Origin: Spiroplasma endosymbiont of Poecilobothrus nobilitatus
Lineage (GTDB): Bacteria; Bacillota_I; Bacilli_A; Mycoplasmatales; Mycoplasmataceae
Length of the DNA stretch: 64,000 bases
Assembly (NCBI RefSeq): GCF_964030655.1
Contig: NZ_OZ034915.1
Span: 1-64,000 of the forward strand
Reading direction: 5' to 3'
Shown: positions 47,788-58,315 of the stretch, piece after piece
Layout: every line of letters starts with the position of its first letter
How positions within the stretch are numbered: position 1 is the first letter of the stretch
The notes under the pieces: model-generated
The model's database searches: none
The model's input: only the letters and a program-made list of their open reading frames with translations
What the model was told of the DNA's origin: nothing
Position numbers and translations under genes: made by a program

Positions 47788-49191
47788 ATGAGAAAATTGC
47801 TCAGTGTTTTTGTAGCAGCAACTTTGCTAAATGGTTCGAGTTTTTTTCTTGTTGCATGTGCCAAAAAATATTATTTTGATAGTAATATTTGAGTTATTAC
47901 CGATGCTGGTATTGTTACCGATGCATCGTTTAATGAATCAGCATGAGATGGAGCAAGTAAATATGTCATTTCACAAAAGGATAAAGAAATTTTACCATCA
48001 GAGTGAAAAAAAAGTCACCATCGAGCTAGTTATTATGAACCAGCAAGTCAAACACCATCTGACTTTAAAACGGCTTATTTAACAGCATATATTGCTAGAA
48101 CAAAAACATTAATTTTACCAGGTTTTGTTCACGGTAATACAGTTGGATGAGGTGCAGAAATAGTTGATAATTTAATTTATATTGATGGAAGTAGCCAAAA
48201 TATTCATTTAGGAATGGATCCCAAAAAACCATTAGCAACAAATGTTGTTGGAATAAGTTATGAAGCTGAATCATCGGGATTTTTTGCAGGAATTGCAACA
48301 TCATTATGATTAAATGCTAATCAAAGCAAATATCGTTCAGGTTTAAAAATATCTACATATGGTGGAATGGATAATCCTGGCGCTGTTTCAAATTATATGT
48401 GAGGATTTTTAGCGGCTGCTGATATTTTTAATGCAATCATTAGTAACAGCAATTTTCCAAACTTATTTAACATTAGAACAGATCTTTTAGCACAAGTTCA
48501 AAAAATGAATCCAGCAATAACTGCTTTACAAAAAATTGAAAAAGTACAAAATGTTATAAAAAATAATGAATCATGATTTTCACAATCATTTGAAATTGGA
48601 CATGGGAAAGATATTTCAGATGAATTACTTTCTCGTGGAGCAAGTATTATTTTCCCTGTTGCAGGTCCACAGACCCAAGATACTATTGGTCGAATTAAAT
48701 ATAATAAATCACCAGCTAAAGTTATTGGTGTGGATACAGAACAATCTAAAATTTATGGAGAAGACATAATCGTAACAAGTGTCTTAAAAGAAATTGCAAC
48801 TTCAACTCAAGAAGCTCTCAAGAATATTTATTCAGATAAATGTGGTTATTCATCTAATAATAATACTTGAGACAATAATCAAGTGACGCCGGAATGTTGA
48901 ATTAATACTGACCAATCATCAATTCAGCATCCAACTTGGACAGGGATTGAAACAACAAAGTCAATTAATGAAGATACTGTTAATTTTATTCATAATAAAA
49001 CTGATGATTTAACAAAGGATACAGCATTTGATAAAATTATTAAAGTATTACAAGATGTTTATTCCCGAGGAATTGGTGATGTCCCTCCTGCAGCAGCAAA
49101 GGTATTTACAACAACATTATCAAATACTTATCAAAATAGTGATACATTGAAAACTTATATTTTAAATGCAATTGAAGCCGCTTTGCAATAG
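47788..49191 (+). CDS. BMP-family nucleoside-binding lipoprotein
   Basis: Substrate-binding lipoprotein of a purine nucleoside ABC importer (BMP/PnrA family). 467 residues. The signal peptide has MRK, a hydrophobic core and the lipobox LVAC with Cys near residue 23. BMP-type start WVITDAGIVTDASFNESAWDG, and VVGISYEAESSGFFAG and GGMDNPG follow, with LSRGASIIFPVAGPQT near residue 285. Very many TGA Trp codons hide it in standard-code tracks. AGGGAGG-like site ACGGGAGGAAA precedes the ATG. First gene of the four-gene importer operon. Confidence 0.9.
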
Positions 49192-49207
49192 AAGGAAAGG
49201 ACATAAT

Positions 49208-50773
49208 ATGAAAAACAATAATGAATATGTAATAGAAATGAACAATATTACCAAGGTCTTTGGTGATTTAATTACAAATAATGATATTACCTTAAAAGTT
49301 AAAAAAGGTGAAATTCATGCTTTAATTGGAGAAAATGGAGCAGGAAAATCAACATTAATGAGTATTTTATTTGGTTTGTATGAACCAACAAAGGGAGAAA
49401 TCATTATTAATGGAAAACCAGAATATATTAATAATCCTATTAAAGCAAATCAATTAGGAATCGGTATGGTTCATCAACATTTTAAATTAGTTGATATTTT
49501 TACTGTACTTGATAATATTACATTAGGATATGAACAGTTAAAAGGGAAAGTATTTTTAGATCGTCCAAAAGAAGCTCGTGATATTGCTCAAATTGCAATT
49601 AAATATAATCTGCAAGTTGATTTTGGTTCAAAAATTGCAAATATTTCAGTTGGAATGCAACAACGAGTTGAAATTTTAAAAATTTTATACCGTGGAGCAG
49701 ATATTTTAGTTTTTGATGAACCAACAGCTGTTTTAACGCCACAAGAAATTGAAGGCTTATTAAATATTATGTTAGATTTAAAAAAAGATGGGAAAACGAT
49801 TATTTTTATTTCCCATAAATTAGATGAGGTGAAAAAAATTGCTGATCGGGCAACAGTTATTCGACGTGGAAAAGTTGTTGAAACTTTTAATGTGCAAGAT
49901 AAAAATGAGAAAGAAATTGCTGAAGCAATGGTTGGCCGTAATTTAGTTGAAATTAAAAATTCAGGGCAAGAACCACGAGAAGAAGTTTTATTAAGAATTG
50001 AAAACTTATCAGTAAAGAAAAGAGGCCTAACGCGTTTGATGGCTTTAGATGATTTTAATTTAACCGTTCATGCAGGAGAAATTGTTGCAATTGCTGGAGT
50101 AGAAGGAAATGGGCAGACTGAATTAGTAAATGTTTTAACCGGATTAGAAAAAGGAGCCTCTGGGGAAATAATTTTTAATGATATTAATGTGACCAAAAAA
50201 AGTATTTATGAACGCTATCAAAATGGAATGTCTCATATTCCTGAAGATCGTCATAAATATGGTTTAATCTTAGAATTTAATGTAATTGATAATGTTGTTT
50301 TACAAAATATTAATCAAAAACCATTTTCAAATTATGGTTTATTAGATAAAGGAGCAATTCAATTATATGCTCAACAAATTGTTAATAAATATGATGTACG
50401 CGGTGCAAATTCTGGATTTGCTGTTACACGTAGCTTATCAGGAGGTAATCAGCAAAAATTAGTTATTGGGCGAGAACTATCACGACAACATAATATTTTA
50501 GTTGTTGTCCAACCAACAAGGGGCTTGGATGTTGGAGCAATTGAATATATTCATAATAAAATTTTGGAAGAAAAAGTACAAGGGAAAGCAGTCTTATTAG
50601 TTTCATATGAATTAGAAGAAATTATGAGTTTAGCTGATCGAATTGTTGTTTTACATAATGGGCGCATTACTGGTGAAGTTACTGGCAATAAAGTTAAACG
50701 TGAAGAAATTGGCTTAATGATGGCAGGAAGATATCATAAGAAAGGAATAAAAATTAATGCAAACACAAATTAA
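49208..50773 (+). CDS. Nucleoside ABC importer, double ATP-binding protein
   Basis: 521 residues with two fused ABC domains, as in NupA/YufO/RbsA. Domain 1: Walker A GENGAGKST near residue 42, IGMVHQH Q-loop, signature SVGMQQRVEILK, Walker B ILVFDEPTAVL near 180. Domain 2: degenerate Walker A GVEGNGQTE near 300, signature LSGGNQQKLVIGREL, Walker B replaced by ILVVVQPTRGLDVG. Asymmetry of the two sites is usual for this family. The start at 49208 follows AAGGAAAGG. Its end overlaps the permease gene by 17 bases. Confidence 0.95.
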   Translation: MKNNNEYVIEMNNITKVFGDLITNNDITLKVKKGEIHALIGENGAGKSTLMSILFGLYEPTKGEIIINGKPEYINNPIKANQLGIGMVHQHFKLVDIFTVLDNITLGYEQLKGKVFLDRPKEARDIAQIAIKYNLQVDFGSKIANISVGMQQRVEILKILYRGADILVFDEPTAVLTPQEIEGLLNIMLDLKKDGKTIIFISHKLDEVKKIADRATVIRRGKVVETFNVQDKNEKEIAEAMVGRNLVEIKNSGQEPREEVLLRIENLSVKKRGLTRLMALDDFNLTVHAGEIVAIAGVEGNGQTELVNVLTGLEKGASGEIIFNDINVTKKSIYERYQNGMSHIPEDRHKYGLILEFNVIDNVVLQNINQKPFSNYGLLDKGAIQLYAQQIVNKYDVRGANSGFAVTRSLSGGNQQKLVIGRELSRQHNILVVVQPTRGLDVGAIEYIHNKILEEKVQGKAVLLVSYELEEIMSLADRIVVLHNGRITGEVTGNKVKREEIGLMMAGRYHKKGIKINANTN

Positions 50774-52916
50774 AAATTATGGATGATTATTAAAACAAAA
50801 AACAAGAATTTTCTTTCGTTCAAATGAATTTAAAACTAAAATGGATTATTTTAATGCATCTATTTGTGCAATTATTGCAGGAGTTCTTCTTAGTTTTATT
50901 ATTATCGGTGCAAATGCATCAGATCCATTATTATTTTTTAGTTATGTTTTTCAACTAGCTTTTCACCCATTATTAAAAGATTCGACATTAACTTATTGAG
51001 CAATTTATATTGTTGCGGGATTATCTGTTGCGGTTGGTTTTAAAGCCGGATTATTTAATATTGGTGTTCCTGGACAAATGTTATTAGCGGGTAGTATGAC
51101 AATTGTTTTAGGTTTAAAGAATCCAACAATTAGTCAAGGTGCTGGCGTAATTGGAGCTTTATTTATTTCAATTCTTGTTGGTGCAGTGTTAGCAGCAATT
51201 GCTGGAGCATTAAAAGCTTATTTTAATATTCATGAAGTTGTTTCAACAATTATGCTAAATTGAATTGTTTGGTATGTTATGAAATGAATGTTTATGAATC
51301 CAGCGCATGGGATGTGAAATTCAAATCAAAATTCAACAATTGATATTGTTACAACAGCCCCAAATTTTAATTTAGTATTGAATGGGCAATTATGAATTAT
51401 TCCGTTTATTATTGCAATGTTATTATTAGGAATAATTATTTTTATTATGAATTATAATGTTTTAGGTTTTCGAATTAAAGCGGCTGGAAAATCAAAAAAT
51501 GCTTCTTTATACGCTGGAACAAATGTTAAAGCATATACTATTGTTTCAATGGCATTATCAGGTGCTTTAGCAGGCGTGTTAGGAATGTTATATTATATGA
51601 CACAATCAACAGTATTACAATTTACAACCGATGCATTACCAGTTGTCGGTTTTGATGCAATTACTGTTGCATTAGTTGCTTTTACAAATGGGTTTGCTAT
51701 TTTACCAATTGCTTTATTATGAGGAATTATTAAAACAGCTGCTTTGCAAGCAACGCAATTACCTGATTTTCAAATGTCAAAACAAATGGGACAATTGATT
51801 TTCGGAATTATTATTTATATGTCTGCAATTTCTACATTATTTATTTACTTTAAACCAATCTTTTGATTGCGTCGTTGATGAAATATTCAACACAATGTAG
51901 AATGAAAGCAAGAATATAATAAATATCAAAAACAAATTAAGGACTATCAAAAACAAATTAAAAATACGAATAAAATGTATCGAATTAAAATGCAAGAATT
52001 AAAAAAACAAGTAACTAAAGAAGAAATTAAAGCATATCGGAATGAAATTAATGATCAATTAACTTTATATGCTGGGAAAATTACCACTTTAAAAACAGAA
52101 ATTATTTTTTTTGAAAATTTAAAATATAAGGAAGCAACAAAAATTGGACAACGTGGTCTTAAAACAAAATATAAATTAGCAACATTTATTGCCCTTGGTT
52201 CGGAATTAGACCATTTTGTGCAAGTGAAAAATGAATATTTATTAAAAAAACAAGAAATTAGTTTTTTAAAAAATAATTATTATCAAGCAGTATGAAAAGT
52301 AAAAGGGCGAGCAAAACAAGAATTATTACAGTTTTATAATTTGCCAAAAAAAGAATTGTATGATAAATTATCACATTTACAGTCGCAATATGGTTATTTA
52401 GTGCTAAAGCAAGAGGAAACTATTAAAAAATTACGTGAAAGTTATTATCCTGTTTTTAATCAAATTCAACAAAAATATGGAAATGATTTTAAAAGATTGC
52501 AAAGAGAAGAAACACTGATTACTAAAAAATTAAATCAAGAAATTAAAACATTAAAATGCCAACAACATCGTGAAATGTATCAATTTAAAATAGCAAATTA
52601 TCAAAGTGAGAAAAAAATTAAACGGGAATTAAGAATAATTAATAGACAAGTAAAAGCAGATGTTAAGATTCAACAGGAAGTGGCCATGTTAAAACAAAAT
52701 TTAAAACTGCAATTAAAAGAGATGAAACAACAATTTAATCTTGAATATCAATCTATGCGTAAAAAACATAAAAGAGAGATGCCACACTGGAAAAAGGAAT
52801 TAAATCAAAAATTAAAGCATATTCGAAAAGTTGTTTCAGAAGATAATAAAATTTTAAAAGCAGAATATCATCGTCAAAATGCCGCTTTTCAAATGCAAAA
52901 AGGAGGAAAAAAATAA
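50757..52916 (+). CDS. Nucleoside ABC permease with long coiled-coil tail
   Basis: 719 residues. The first about 375 are a BPD_transp_2-type permease (NupB/YufP): some eight to ten membrane segments, with AGSMTIVLGL, VVSTIMLNWI, GFRIKAAGKSKNASLYAGTN and ALSGALAGVLG. From about residue 378 it changes to a highly charged Lys/Gln/Glu-rich helical region of about 340 residues with heptad-like spacing and no membrane segment, presumably cytoplasmic. That tail is absent from ordinary permeases of about 350 residues. Start overlaps the ATPase gene; stop overlaps the next start (TAATG). Confidence 0.88.
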
Positions 52917-53830
52917 TGGAAGCAGTTTCACAATTATTTGCTAATGGTTCAATTCTTTTTGCAGTATTATTAATTGCGGCAATGGCTAGTTTGTATTCAG
53001 AACGCGCAGGAGTTGTTAATATTGCTATTGATGGAATGATGATCATTGGTGCGTTAGTTTATGCGTTGCTTGGTAAAGTATTATCAGAATATGGTAATGG
53101 AATGCAAATTATTGCTTTATTAATTGCCACAATTTGTGGTGGGACATTTTCCTTATTACATGGTTTTGCTTCAATTACTTTAAAAGCACAACAAGTAATT
53201 TCTGGAACGGCGTTAAATTTATTAGCAACTGGAATCGGATTATTTTTTGTAAGCATTCCTTCCTTAGCGGCTGGAAATATGATTCAAACAGGTTTTAGTA
53301 CAATTGGGATTGATTCATATCAAATTATTAATATTTTCTTAATTATTGCAATTGCTTTAGCGGGTTTTACCTTTATTTTCTTTAGATTTACAAAAACAGG
53401 ACTGCGCTATGTTGGATGTGGTGAGAATCATAATGCAGTTGATGCAGCTGGAATTAATGTAATTAAAACAAGATATAAGGCAGTTATTATTTCTGGATGC
53501 TTAGCAGGGCTAGCGGGGGCAATGTTTACTCATTATGTTTCTGGGCAATTTCGTGGTGATGTCCAAGGACAAGGATATATTGCCTTGGCAATTATGATTT
53601 TTGGGCAATGACGAATTCAATATATTACATTGGGAGCAGTCTTATTTAGTTTTTTAATTGCTTTAGCAGGAACATTATGACGTTTTGCGGGCTGAAATAT
53701 TGCTGATCCATCAAATCAGTTATTAAAAATTTTACCATTTGTCTTTGCATTAATAACAATGGTTATTTTCTCAAAATATTCAAAAGTACCAAAAGCATCC
53801 GGAATTCCATTTGATAAGTCATTACGATAA
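52916..53830 (+). CDS. Nucleoside ABC permease, second subunit
   Basis: 304 residues, NupC/YufQ-like, all membrane: RAGVVNIAIDGMMIIGALVY near residue 25 is the family mark, followed by GCGENHNAVDAAGINV near 175 (the coupling-loop region) and GLAGAMFTHYVSGQF. AGGAGG within the end of the preceding gene is its ribosome site, and the start overlaps that gene stop by one base. Completes the importer: lipoprotein, ATPase and two permeases. Confidence 0.93.
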
Positions 53831-53857
53831 AAACAACCGATATTGGTTTTTTTATTT
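53831..53857 (+). terminator. Terminator of the nucleoside importer operon
   Basis: AACC-GATA-TTGGTT type short stem followed by seven T, directly after the stop codon. Confidence 0.7.
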
Positions 53858-53933
53858 ACATTTTCTTATTTTTTTCTATAATTAATGTATTCTGAGGATA
53901 TATTCTGTAAAAAATAAGGGGAAAAAACTATTT

Positions 53934-54272
53934 ATGAAAAAACTATTCATTATTTTTAGTGTTGTCGGATTATTTGCCATTGGGATAACTAGCAAAATTA
54001 CAAGTTGTCGAATGATAAAATATCGTGATACTAATTATACTAATTCAAATTTACAAAATGATATGTTGATTTGAAAAAAATTGCCAGTGATGTTAGTAAT
54101 AAGATAACAAATTATGATAGCAATGGAAATATCAAAAATTCAAACGAATTTCCATAATTAAATCAATTTTATGTTTTAGTTAATCAACATAACCAGTCAG
54201 TTGTTCTTGACCGTTCAAATACGCAGATTAATTTAGGATTAAAAAAATTTCAAAATGAATTTAAAGAAATAT
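53934..54272 (+). pseudogene. Lipoprotein gene fragment, cut by ISb
   Basis: MKKLFIIFSVVGLFAIGIT and then SKITSC gives a signal peptide with a lipobox-like ITSC. The frame shifts at the A run near 54075, meets TAA in the second frame near 54157, and is cut by the ISb end at 54273. It follows the importer operon, so it may once have been an accessory surface lipoprotein. GGGGAAAAAA precedes the ATG. Confidence 0.75.
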
Positions 54273-54302
54273 TTGGAATGGCAACACTTTTTAGGACACT
54301 TT

Positions 54303-55082
54303 TTATATAGACATTTGTTTTCTAAAAGTAACTGGAGATAAATAATTTAAACTGCCATGAATTCGAATATTGTTATATCAATGCACAAAATAAAAAAGTT
54401 CGTATTTTAATTGTGTTAAATTTTTAAATTTTTTACCCTTAATAAATTCAGTTTTAAAAGTTTTGTAAGTTGTTTCAGCCACAGCATTATCATAAGGGCA
54501 GCCTTTATTGCTTAATGATCTTTTAATATTAAAAGTTATTAAAATTTCATCAATGATTTTATTTTTAAACTCATTACCACGATCAGTATGAAATAGAGTT
54601 ATTTGATTTAATGGTCGTGTTATTTTATGAAAAGCTTGTTGGACCAGTTCGGCTGTTTTATTCGGCCCAGCACTATAACCAATTATTTCACGATTAAACA
54701 AGTCAATTAATAAAAAAATATAATGTCATTTAGCGCCAACTTTAACATATGTTAAATCACTAACAATAACTTCATTAGGTTTTTTGTTGTTAAATTGACG
54801 ATTTAAAATATTATTAATTTGGTCATTATTGACTGTTGTTTTATGATTATGATATTTTAATTTGGTGTATTTAGAAACCAAATTATTTTTGATCATAAAG
54901 AATCTGATTTTTCGCCGCGATAAGATGATATCTTTTCTGTTTAAAATAACTTTAATTTTGCGAGCCCCATAAATTTTGCGACTTTTATTAAAGGCACTGA
55001 TAATTTCTTGTTCATAATTATTAACTCGCTTGTTAATACATTTATTAGTTTGATAATAATACGTTAATTTTGATAAACCCAA
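54303..55082 (-). CDS. ISb OrfB of outer copy
   Basis: 259-residue IS3-type integrase, reading GLSKLTYYYQTNKCINKR at its start, which is the unshifted form. DDE motifs SDLTYV, HTDRGNEF, VAETTYKTFK are complete. TGA Trp at 54723 and 54378. Its orfA is split by the inner element and also carries an early ochre (near 56617), so the normal fusion protein cannot be made from this copy. Confidence 0.85.
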
Positions 55083-55329
55083 AATCTTACATATTTTTCT
55101 TACTGAATATTTTGTTTTGTTGTTATTAATTATTGTTATTTTTTGGCCATTATCAGTGCGGCTTGCTTTAAAATGTCATTTTCAATTTTCAAGTCTTTAA
55201 GTTCTTTTCGTAAAGTTATTATTTCATTTTCTTATAGTGTGCGATTGTTGGATAGGCTACAATTATTAGGACCATAATTATATAGACTTCAAAATTAGAT
55301 AAAATTATTAAGAAAGAAAGAATATAAAA

Positions 55330-55609
55330 ATGGGAAATAAAACTTCATACTCTGAATAATTTAAAAAACAAATTGTCATGCTATATAAAAATGGTCAAAA
55401 GTGTTATTAATCTAGGGTAAGAATATAATTTACCAAAACCAACTATTTATAGTTGAGTTAAAAATTATAATAATTCTGGTTCATTTAAAGCAAAAGACAA
55501 TCGCACACTAGAAGAAAATGAAATAATAACTTTACGAAAAGAACTTAAAGACTTGAAAATGGAAAATGACATTTTAAAGCAAGCCGCACTGATAATGGCC
55601 AAAAAATAA
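55330..55609 (+). pseudogene. ISb orfA of inner copy, multiply broken
   Basis: Starts MGNKTSYSE then TAA, then an inserted C (GGTCAAAAGTG) and GGG TAA later. The first ochre and the inserted C are shared with the outer copy, the second ochre is not. Ends at the A6-TAA slippage site (55601-55609). Confidence 0.85.
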
Positions 55610-55662
55610 CAATAATTAATAACAACAAAACAAAATATTCAGTAAGAAAAATATGTAAGATT

Positions 55663-56442
55663 TTGGGTTTATCAAAATTAACGTATTATTATCAAACTAA
55701 TAAATGTATTAACAAGCGAGTTAATAATTATGAACAAGAAATTATCAGTGCCTTTAATAAAAGTCGCAAAATTTATGGGGCTCGCAAAATTAAAGTTATT
55801 TTAAACAGAAAAGATATCATCTTATCGCGGCGAAAAATCAGATTCTTTATGATCAAAAATAATTTGGTTTCTAAATACACCAAATTAAAATATCATAATC
55901 ATAAAACAACAGTCAATAATTACCAAATTAATAATATTTTAAATCGTCAATTTAACAACAAAAAACCTAATGAAGTTATTGTTAGTGATTTAACATATGT
56001 TAAAGTTGGCGCTAAATGACATTATATTTTTTTATTAATTGACTTGTTTAATCGTGAAATAATTGGTTATAGTGCTGGGCCGAATAAAACAGCCGAACTG
56101 GTCCAACAAGCTTTTCATAAAATAACACGACCATTAAATCAAATAACTCTATTTCATACTGATCGTGGTAATGAGTTTAAAAATAAAATCATTGATGAAA
56201 TTTTAATAACTTTTAATATTAAAAGATCATTAAGCAATAAAGGCTGCCCTTATGATAATGCTGTGGCTGAAACAACTTACAAAACTTTTAAAACTGAATT
56301 TATTAAGGGTAAAAAATTTAAAAATTTAACACAATTAAAATACGAACTTTTTGATTTTGTGCATTGATATAACAATATTCGAATTCATGGCAGTTTAAAT
56401 TATTTATCTCCAGTTACTTTTAGAAAACAAATGTCTATATAA
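55663..56442 (+). CDS. ISb OrfB of inner copy
   Basis: 259-residue DDE integrase nearly identical to the outer copy (GLSKLTYYYQT form), with SDLTYV, HTDRGNEF and VAETTYKTFK. Two TGA Trp codons. It is open back to the A6 slippage site. Without a usable orfA it could only act as OrfB alone. Confidence 0.85.
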
Positions 56443-56722
56443 AAAGTGTCCTAAAAAGTGTTGCCATTCCATGTCTTTTGCTTTAAATGAACCAGAATTA
56501 TTATAATTTTTAACTCAACTATAAATAGTTGGTTTTGGTAAATTATATTCTTGCCCTAGATTAATAACACTTTTGACCATTTTTATATAGCATGACAATT
56601 TGTTTTTTAAATTATTCAGAGTATGAAGTTTTATTTCCCATTTTTATATTCTTTCTTTCTTAATAATTTTATCTAATTTTGAAGTCTATATAATTATGGT
56701 CCTAATAATTGTAGCCTATCCA

Positions 56723-56992
56723 CTTCAACAATTTTAATGTATTGAATTAATTCTTCTTTTGTCATTGCATTAAAATCAATTTTTTTGGTCGACCTGATCT
56801 ACGAATTCCTTTAGATTGTTCCCCATTTCCTGGTTCTAAAGCAGCATCTCCTTTAATAACAAGTTCTCTTTTTCATCTAATTAATGTTGGATCTGCAATG
56901 TTAAATTTTTTAAAAGTTTTTGACCACCCATATTCTCAATAATATTTTAGAATATTTAATTTTTCTTCTTTTGTAAATCATTTTCCTCCCAT
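56723..56992 (-). pseudogene. N-terminal part of another transposase
   Basis: From ATG at 56992 (ribosome site GAAAGGTG further up) 90 codons read MGGKWFTKEEKLNILKYY and on through a helix-turn-helix with WKRELVIKGDAALEPG and RRSGRPKK, then run into ISb at 56722. This looks like an IS3-type OrfA or related transposase N-terminus, different from ISa and ISb. A candidate outer end is the TGACACA...TGTGTCTA region near 57020-57048. Confidence 0.6.
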
Positions 56993-56999
56993 AATAAAA

Positions 57000-57181
57000 A
57001 CACCTTTCAATAAAATTATGACACAATCCTATTTTTTATGTGTCTATTTTATTTTGGGTGTTCAAAAAACTATTTTTTACTTTTTTATTGTATTTTATTT
57101 TTAATTTGTTATAATTCTATTAACTTTTTATGGTTTAGTTTTACAGTATACAATGATTTGGATACATTATATTATTTATGA
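57000..57181. other. A+T-rich gap with possible upstream coding
   Basis: The left part is probably the leader and end of the transposase remnant. From about 57101 the frame of the next gene is already open and reads protein-like (FSFTVYNDLDTLYYLW), with no ATG in that frame, so the gene 5' end may be lost here. Confidence 0.4.
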
Positions 57182-57820
57182 ATGGGAAATTTTACACAAG
57201 AACAAATGGAAGGAAATTTAAATATTGTTAAAACTCTTTTAATTGAACATAATAAATTAATTAATTTAAAAAGCTTATTAATTTATTTAAATAATTTAGA
57301 ATTAGATTTTAGTACAAATCATATTTCGCTTGTTCAAAATTTTGTTTGTAGTGTTCCTGAGCGAATAGCAATTATGACTGATTTTCCTAAATTAAAATGA
57401 ATAACAATTAAGCAACATTATGGTTTATTAGTTCAAATAAATGATTTTTATGTTGATGTTAAAAGCAGAACAACGATAATTTACCAGCGTAGTACAAAAG
57501 ATCTTTTTAAATTAAATTATGGTTGGATTAATTGTCAAAATATCTTTCAACAATATCTTAATTATAATTTTAATGTAATGTTACCTGTTTCAGATTTAAT
57601 AACATTAATTCCAAATTTATGTCAAAGGATATGATAATCATATAAAATAAAAGCACTTTGCCTTGAAAAAGGTCTTTTTTCAGAAGTTGTTATAACAGAT
57701 TATGAGAAAGCAATGGCAGGATTTCTTTTTTTATCGCAAAAAATTAAAACAGTTGTCCAAAAAAAGTTAACAATCGGGAATAATAATTATGAAATTTTAA
57801 CAAAGGTTAAAAAAGAATAA
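57182..57820 (+). pseudogene. Unrecognised gene with ochre stop
   Basis: Reads MGNFTQEQMEGNLNIVKT onward for about 150 codons to TAA at 57635, then continues in the same frame for 60 more codons (KALCLEKGLFSEVVITD, EILTKVKKE) to TAA at 57818. Mixed alpha/beta composition, no membrane segment, no motif I recognise. Its true start may lie upstream of 57182. Probably a decayed cytoplasmic protein. Confidence 0.55.
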
Positions 57821-57929
57821 AAATATGGTATTAAGTTTAAGTTATGATATGAAATTTAGAGAAATTAATTAAAATATTTATATTCTAATAAATATTTTAA
57901 TTTTATGCATACATAAAATCAGAAAAGTT

Positions 57930-58037
57930 GGGTGAATAAAAAAGATACGGGTTTTTGTTTTTAAATGTTATTTAGTTCAATAAATTAAGGATATTTTTTT
58001 ATTGTTTTTATAAAACCCGTAAAAAATTTACTCGCCC
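57930..58037 (+). mobile_element. 108-bp MITE copy 3
   Basis: Same orientation as copy 1 and nearly identical to it: GGGTGAATAAAAAAGATACG ... TTTACTCGCCC. 8-bp target duplication GAAAAGTT (57922-57929 and 58038-58045). Ends 12 bp before the rpsU -35 element. Confidence 0.92.
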
Positions 58038-58049
58038 GAAAAGTTTGTT

Positions 58050-58078
58050 TTGTTAAAAAAAGTGTGATAAGATAATAT
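58050..58078 (+). promoter_or_regulatory. rpsU promoter
   Basis: TTGTTA (58050-58055), 17-base spacer, TAATAT (58073-58078), 35 bases before the start codon. GATAAT at 58071 is an alternative -10. Confidence 0.6.
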
Positions 58079-58112
58079 TGTTAATTTATATAGTTTTAGG
58101 AGTTGAAATATT

Positions 58113-58277
58113 ATGGCTACTGTTGTTGTCAAAGCAGGAGAACCGCTAGACAAAGCGTTAAAACGATTTAACAAGGTTTCTTCAGTTAAAAGAAAAGAAG
58201 CCCGAAAACGTGAACACTGAATGAGCAAAAAAGAAAAAAGACGTTATAAACAAGAACAATCACGTAGTTTTCGTTAA
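58113..58277 (+). CDS. rpsU: Ribosomal protein S21
   Basis: 54 residues, too short for a 60-residue cutoff. MATVVVKAGEPLDKALKRFN and the strongly basic SVKRKEARKREHWMSKKEKR are S21. The Trp is TGA at 58219. TTAGGAG lies seven to thirteen bases upstream. Own promoter and strong terminator make it a single-gene unit. S21 acts in initiation on the 30S subunit. Confidence 0.95.
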
Positions 58278-58307
58278 AAAAATCCCATTTTAAATGGGAT
58301 TTTTTTA
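58278..58307 (+). terminator. Terminator after rpsU
   Basis: AAATCCCATTT / AAATGGGATTT stem followed by a T run, directly after the stop codon. Confidence 0.92.
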
Positions 58308-58315
58308 AAAATTAC

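Larger units (their letters stand above)
55249..56471 (+). mobile_element. ISb copy 4 (inner), inserted in copy 3
   Basis: 1223 bp, TGGATAGG...CCATTCCA, flanked by a 3-bp direct repeat TGT (55246-55248 and 56472-56474), the size typical of IS3. Removing it and one TGT restores GCGATTGTCTTTTGC of the outer orfA. orfA (ATG at 55330) has TAA at codon 10, a one-base insertion (GGTCAAAAG) and a second TAA. Confidence 0.93.
54273..56722 (-). mobile_element. ISb copy 3 (outer), split by another ISb
   Basis: 3' end TGGAATGGCAACAC at 54273, 5' end complement GTAGCCTATCCA ending 56722. The middle of its orfA is interrupted at 55248 by ISb copy 4. Flanks ATT and CTT show no duplication. Left it cuts a lipoprotein gene, right it cuts another transposase gene (56723-56992), so the two flanks need not have been neighbours before. 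Confidence 0.9.

Noticed and set aside
54273-56992. Prophage or plectrovirus remnant
   Set aside because: Only IS3-family frames are present; no replication, coat or adsorption genes are seen.
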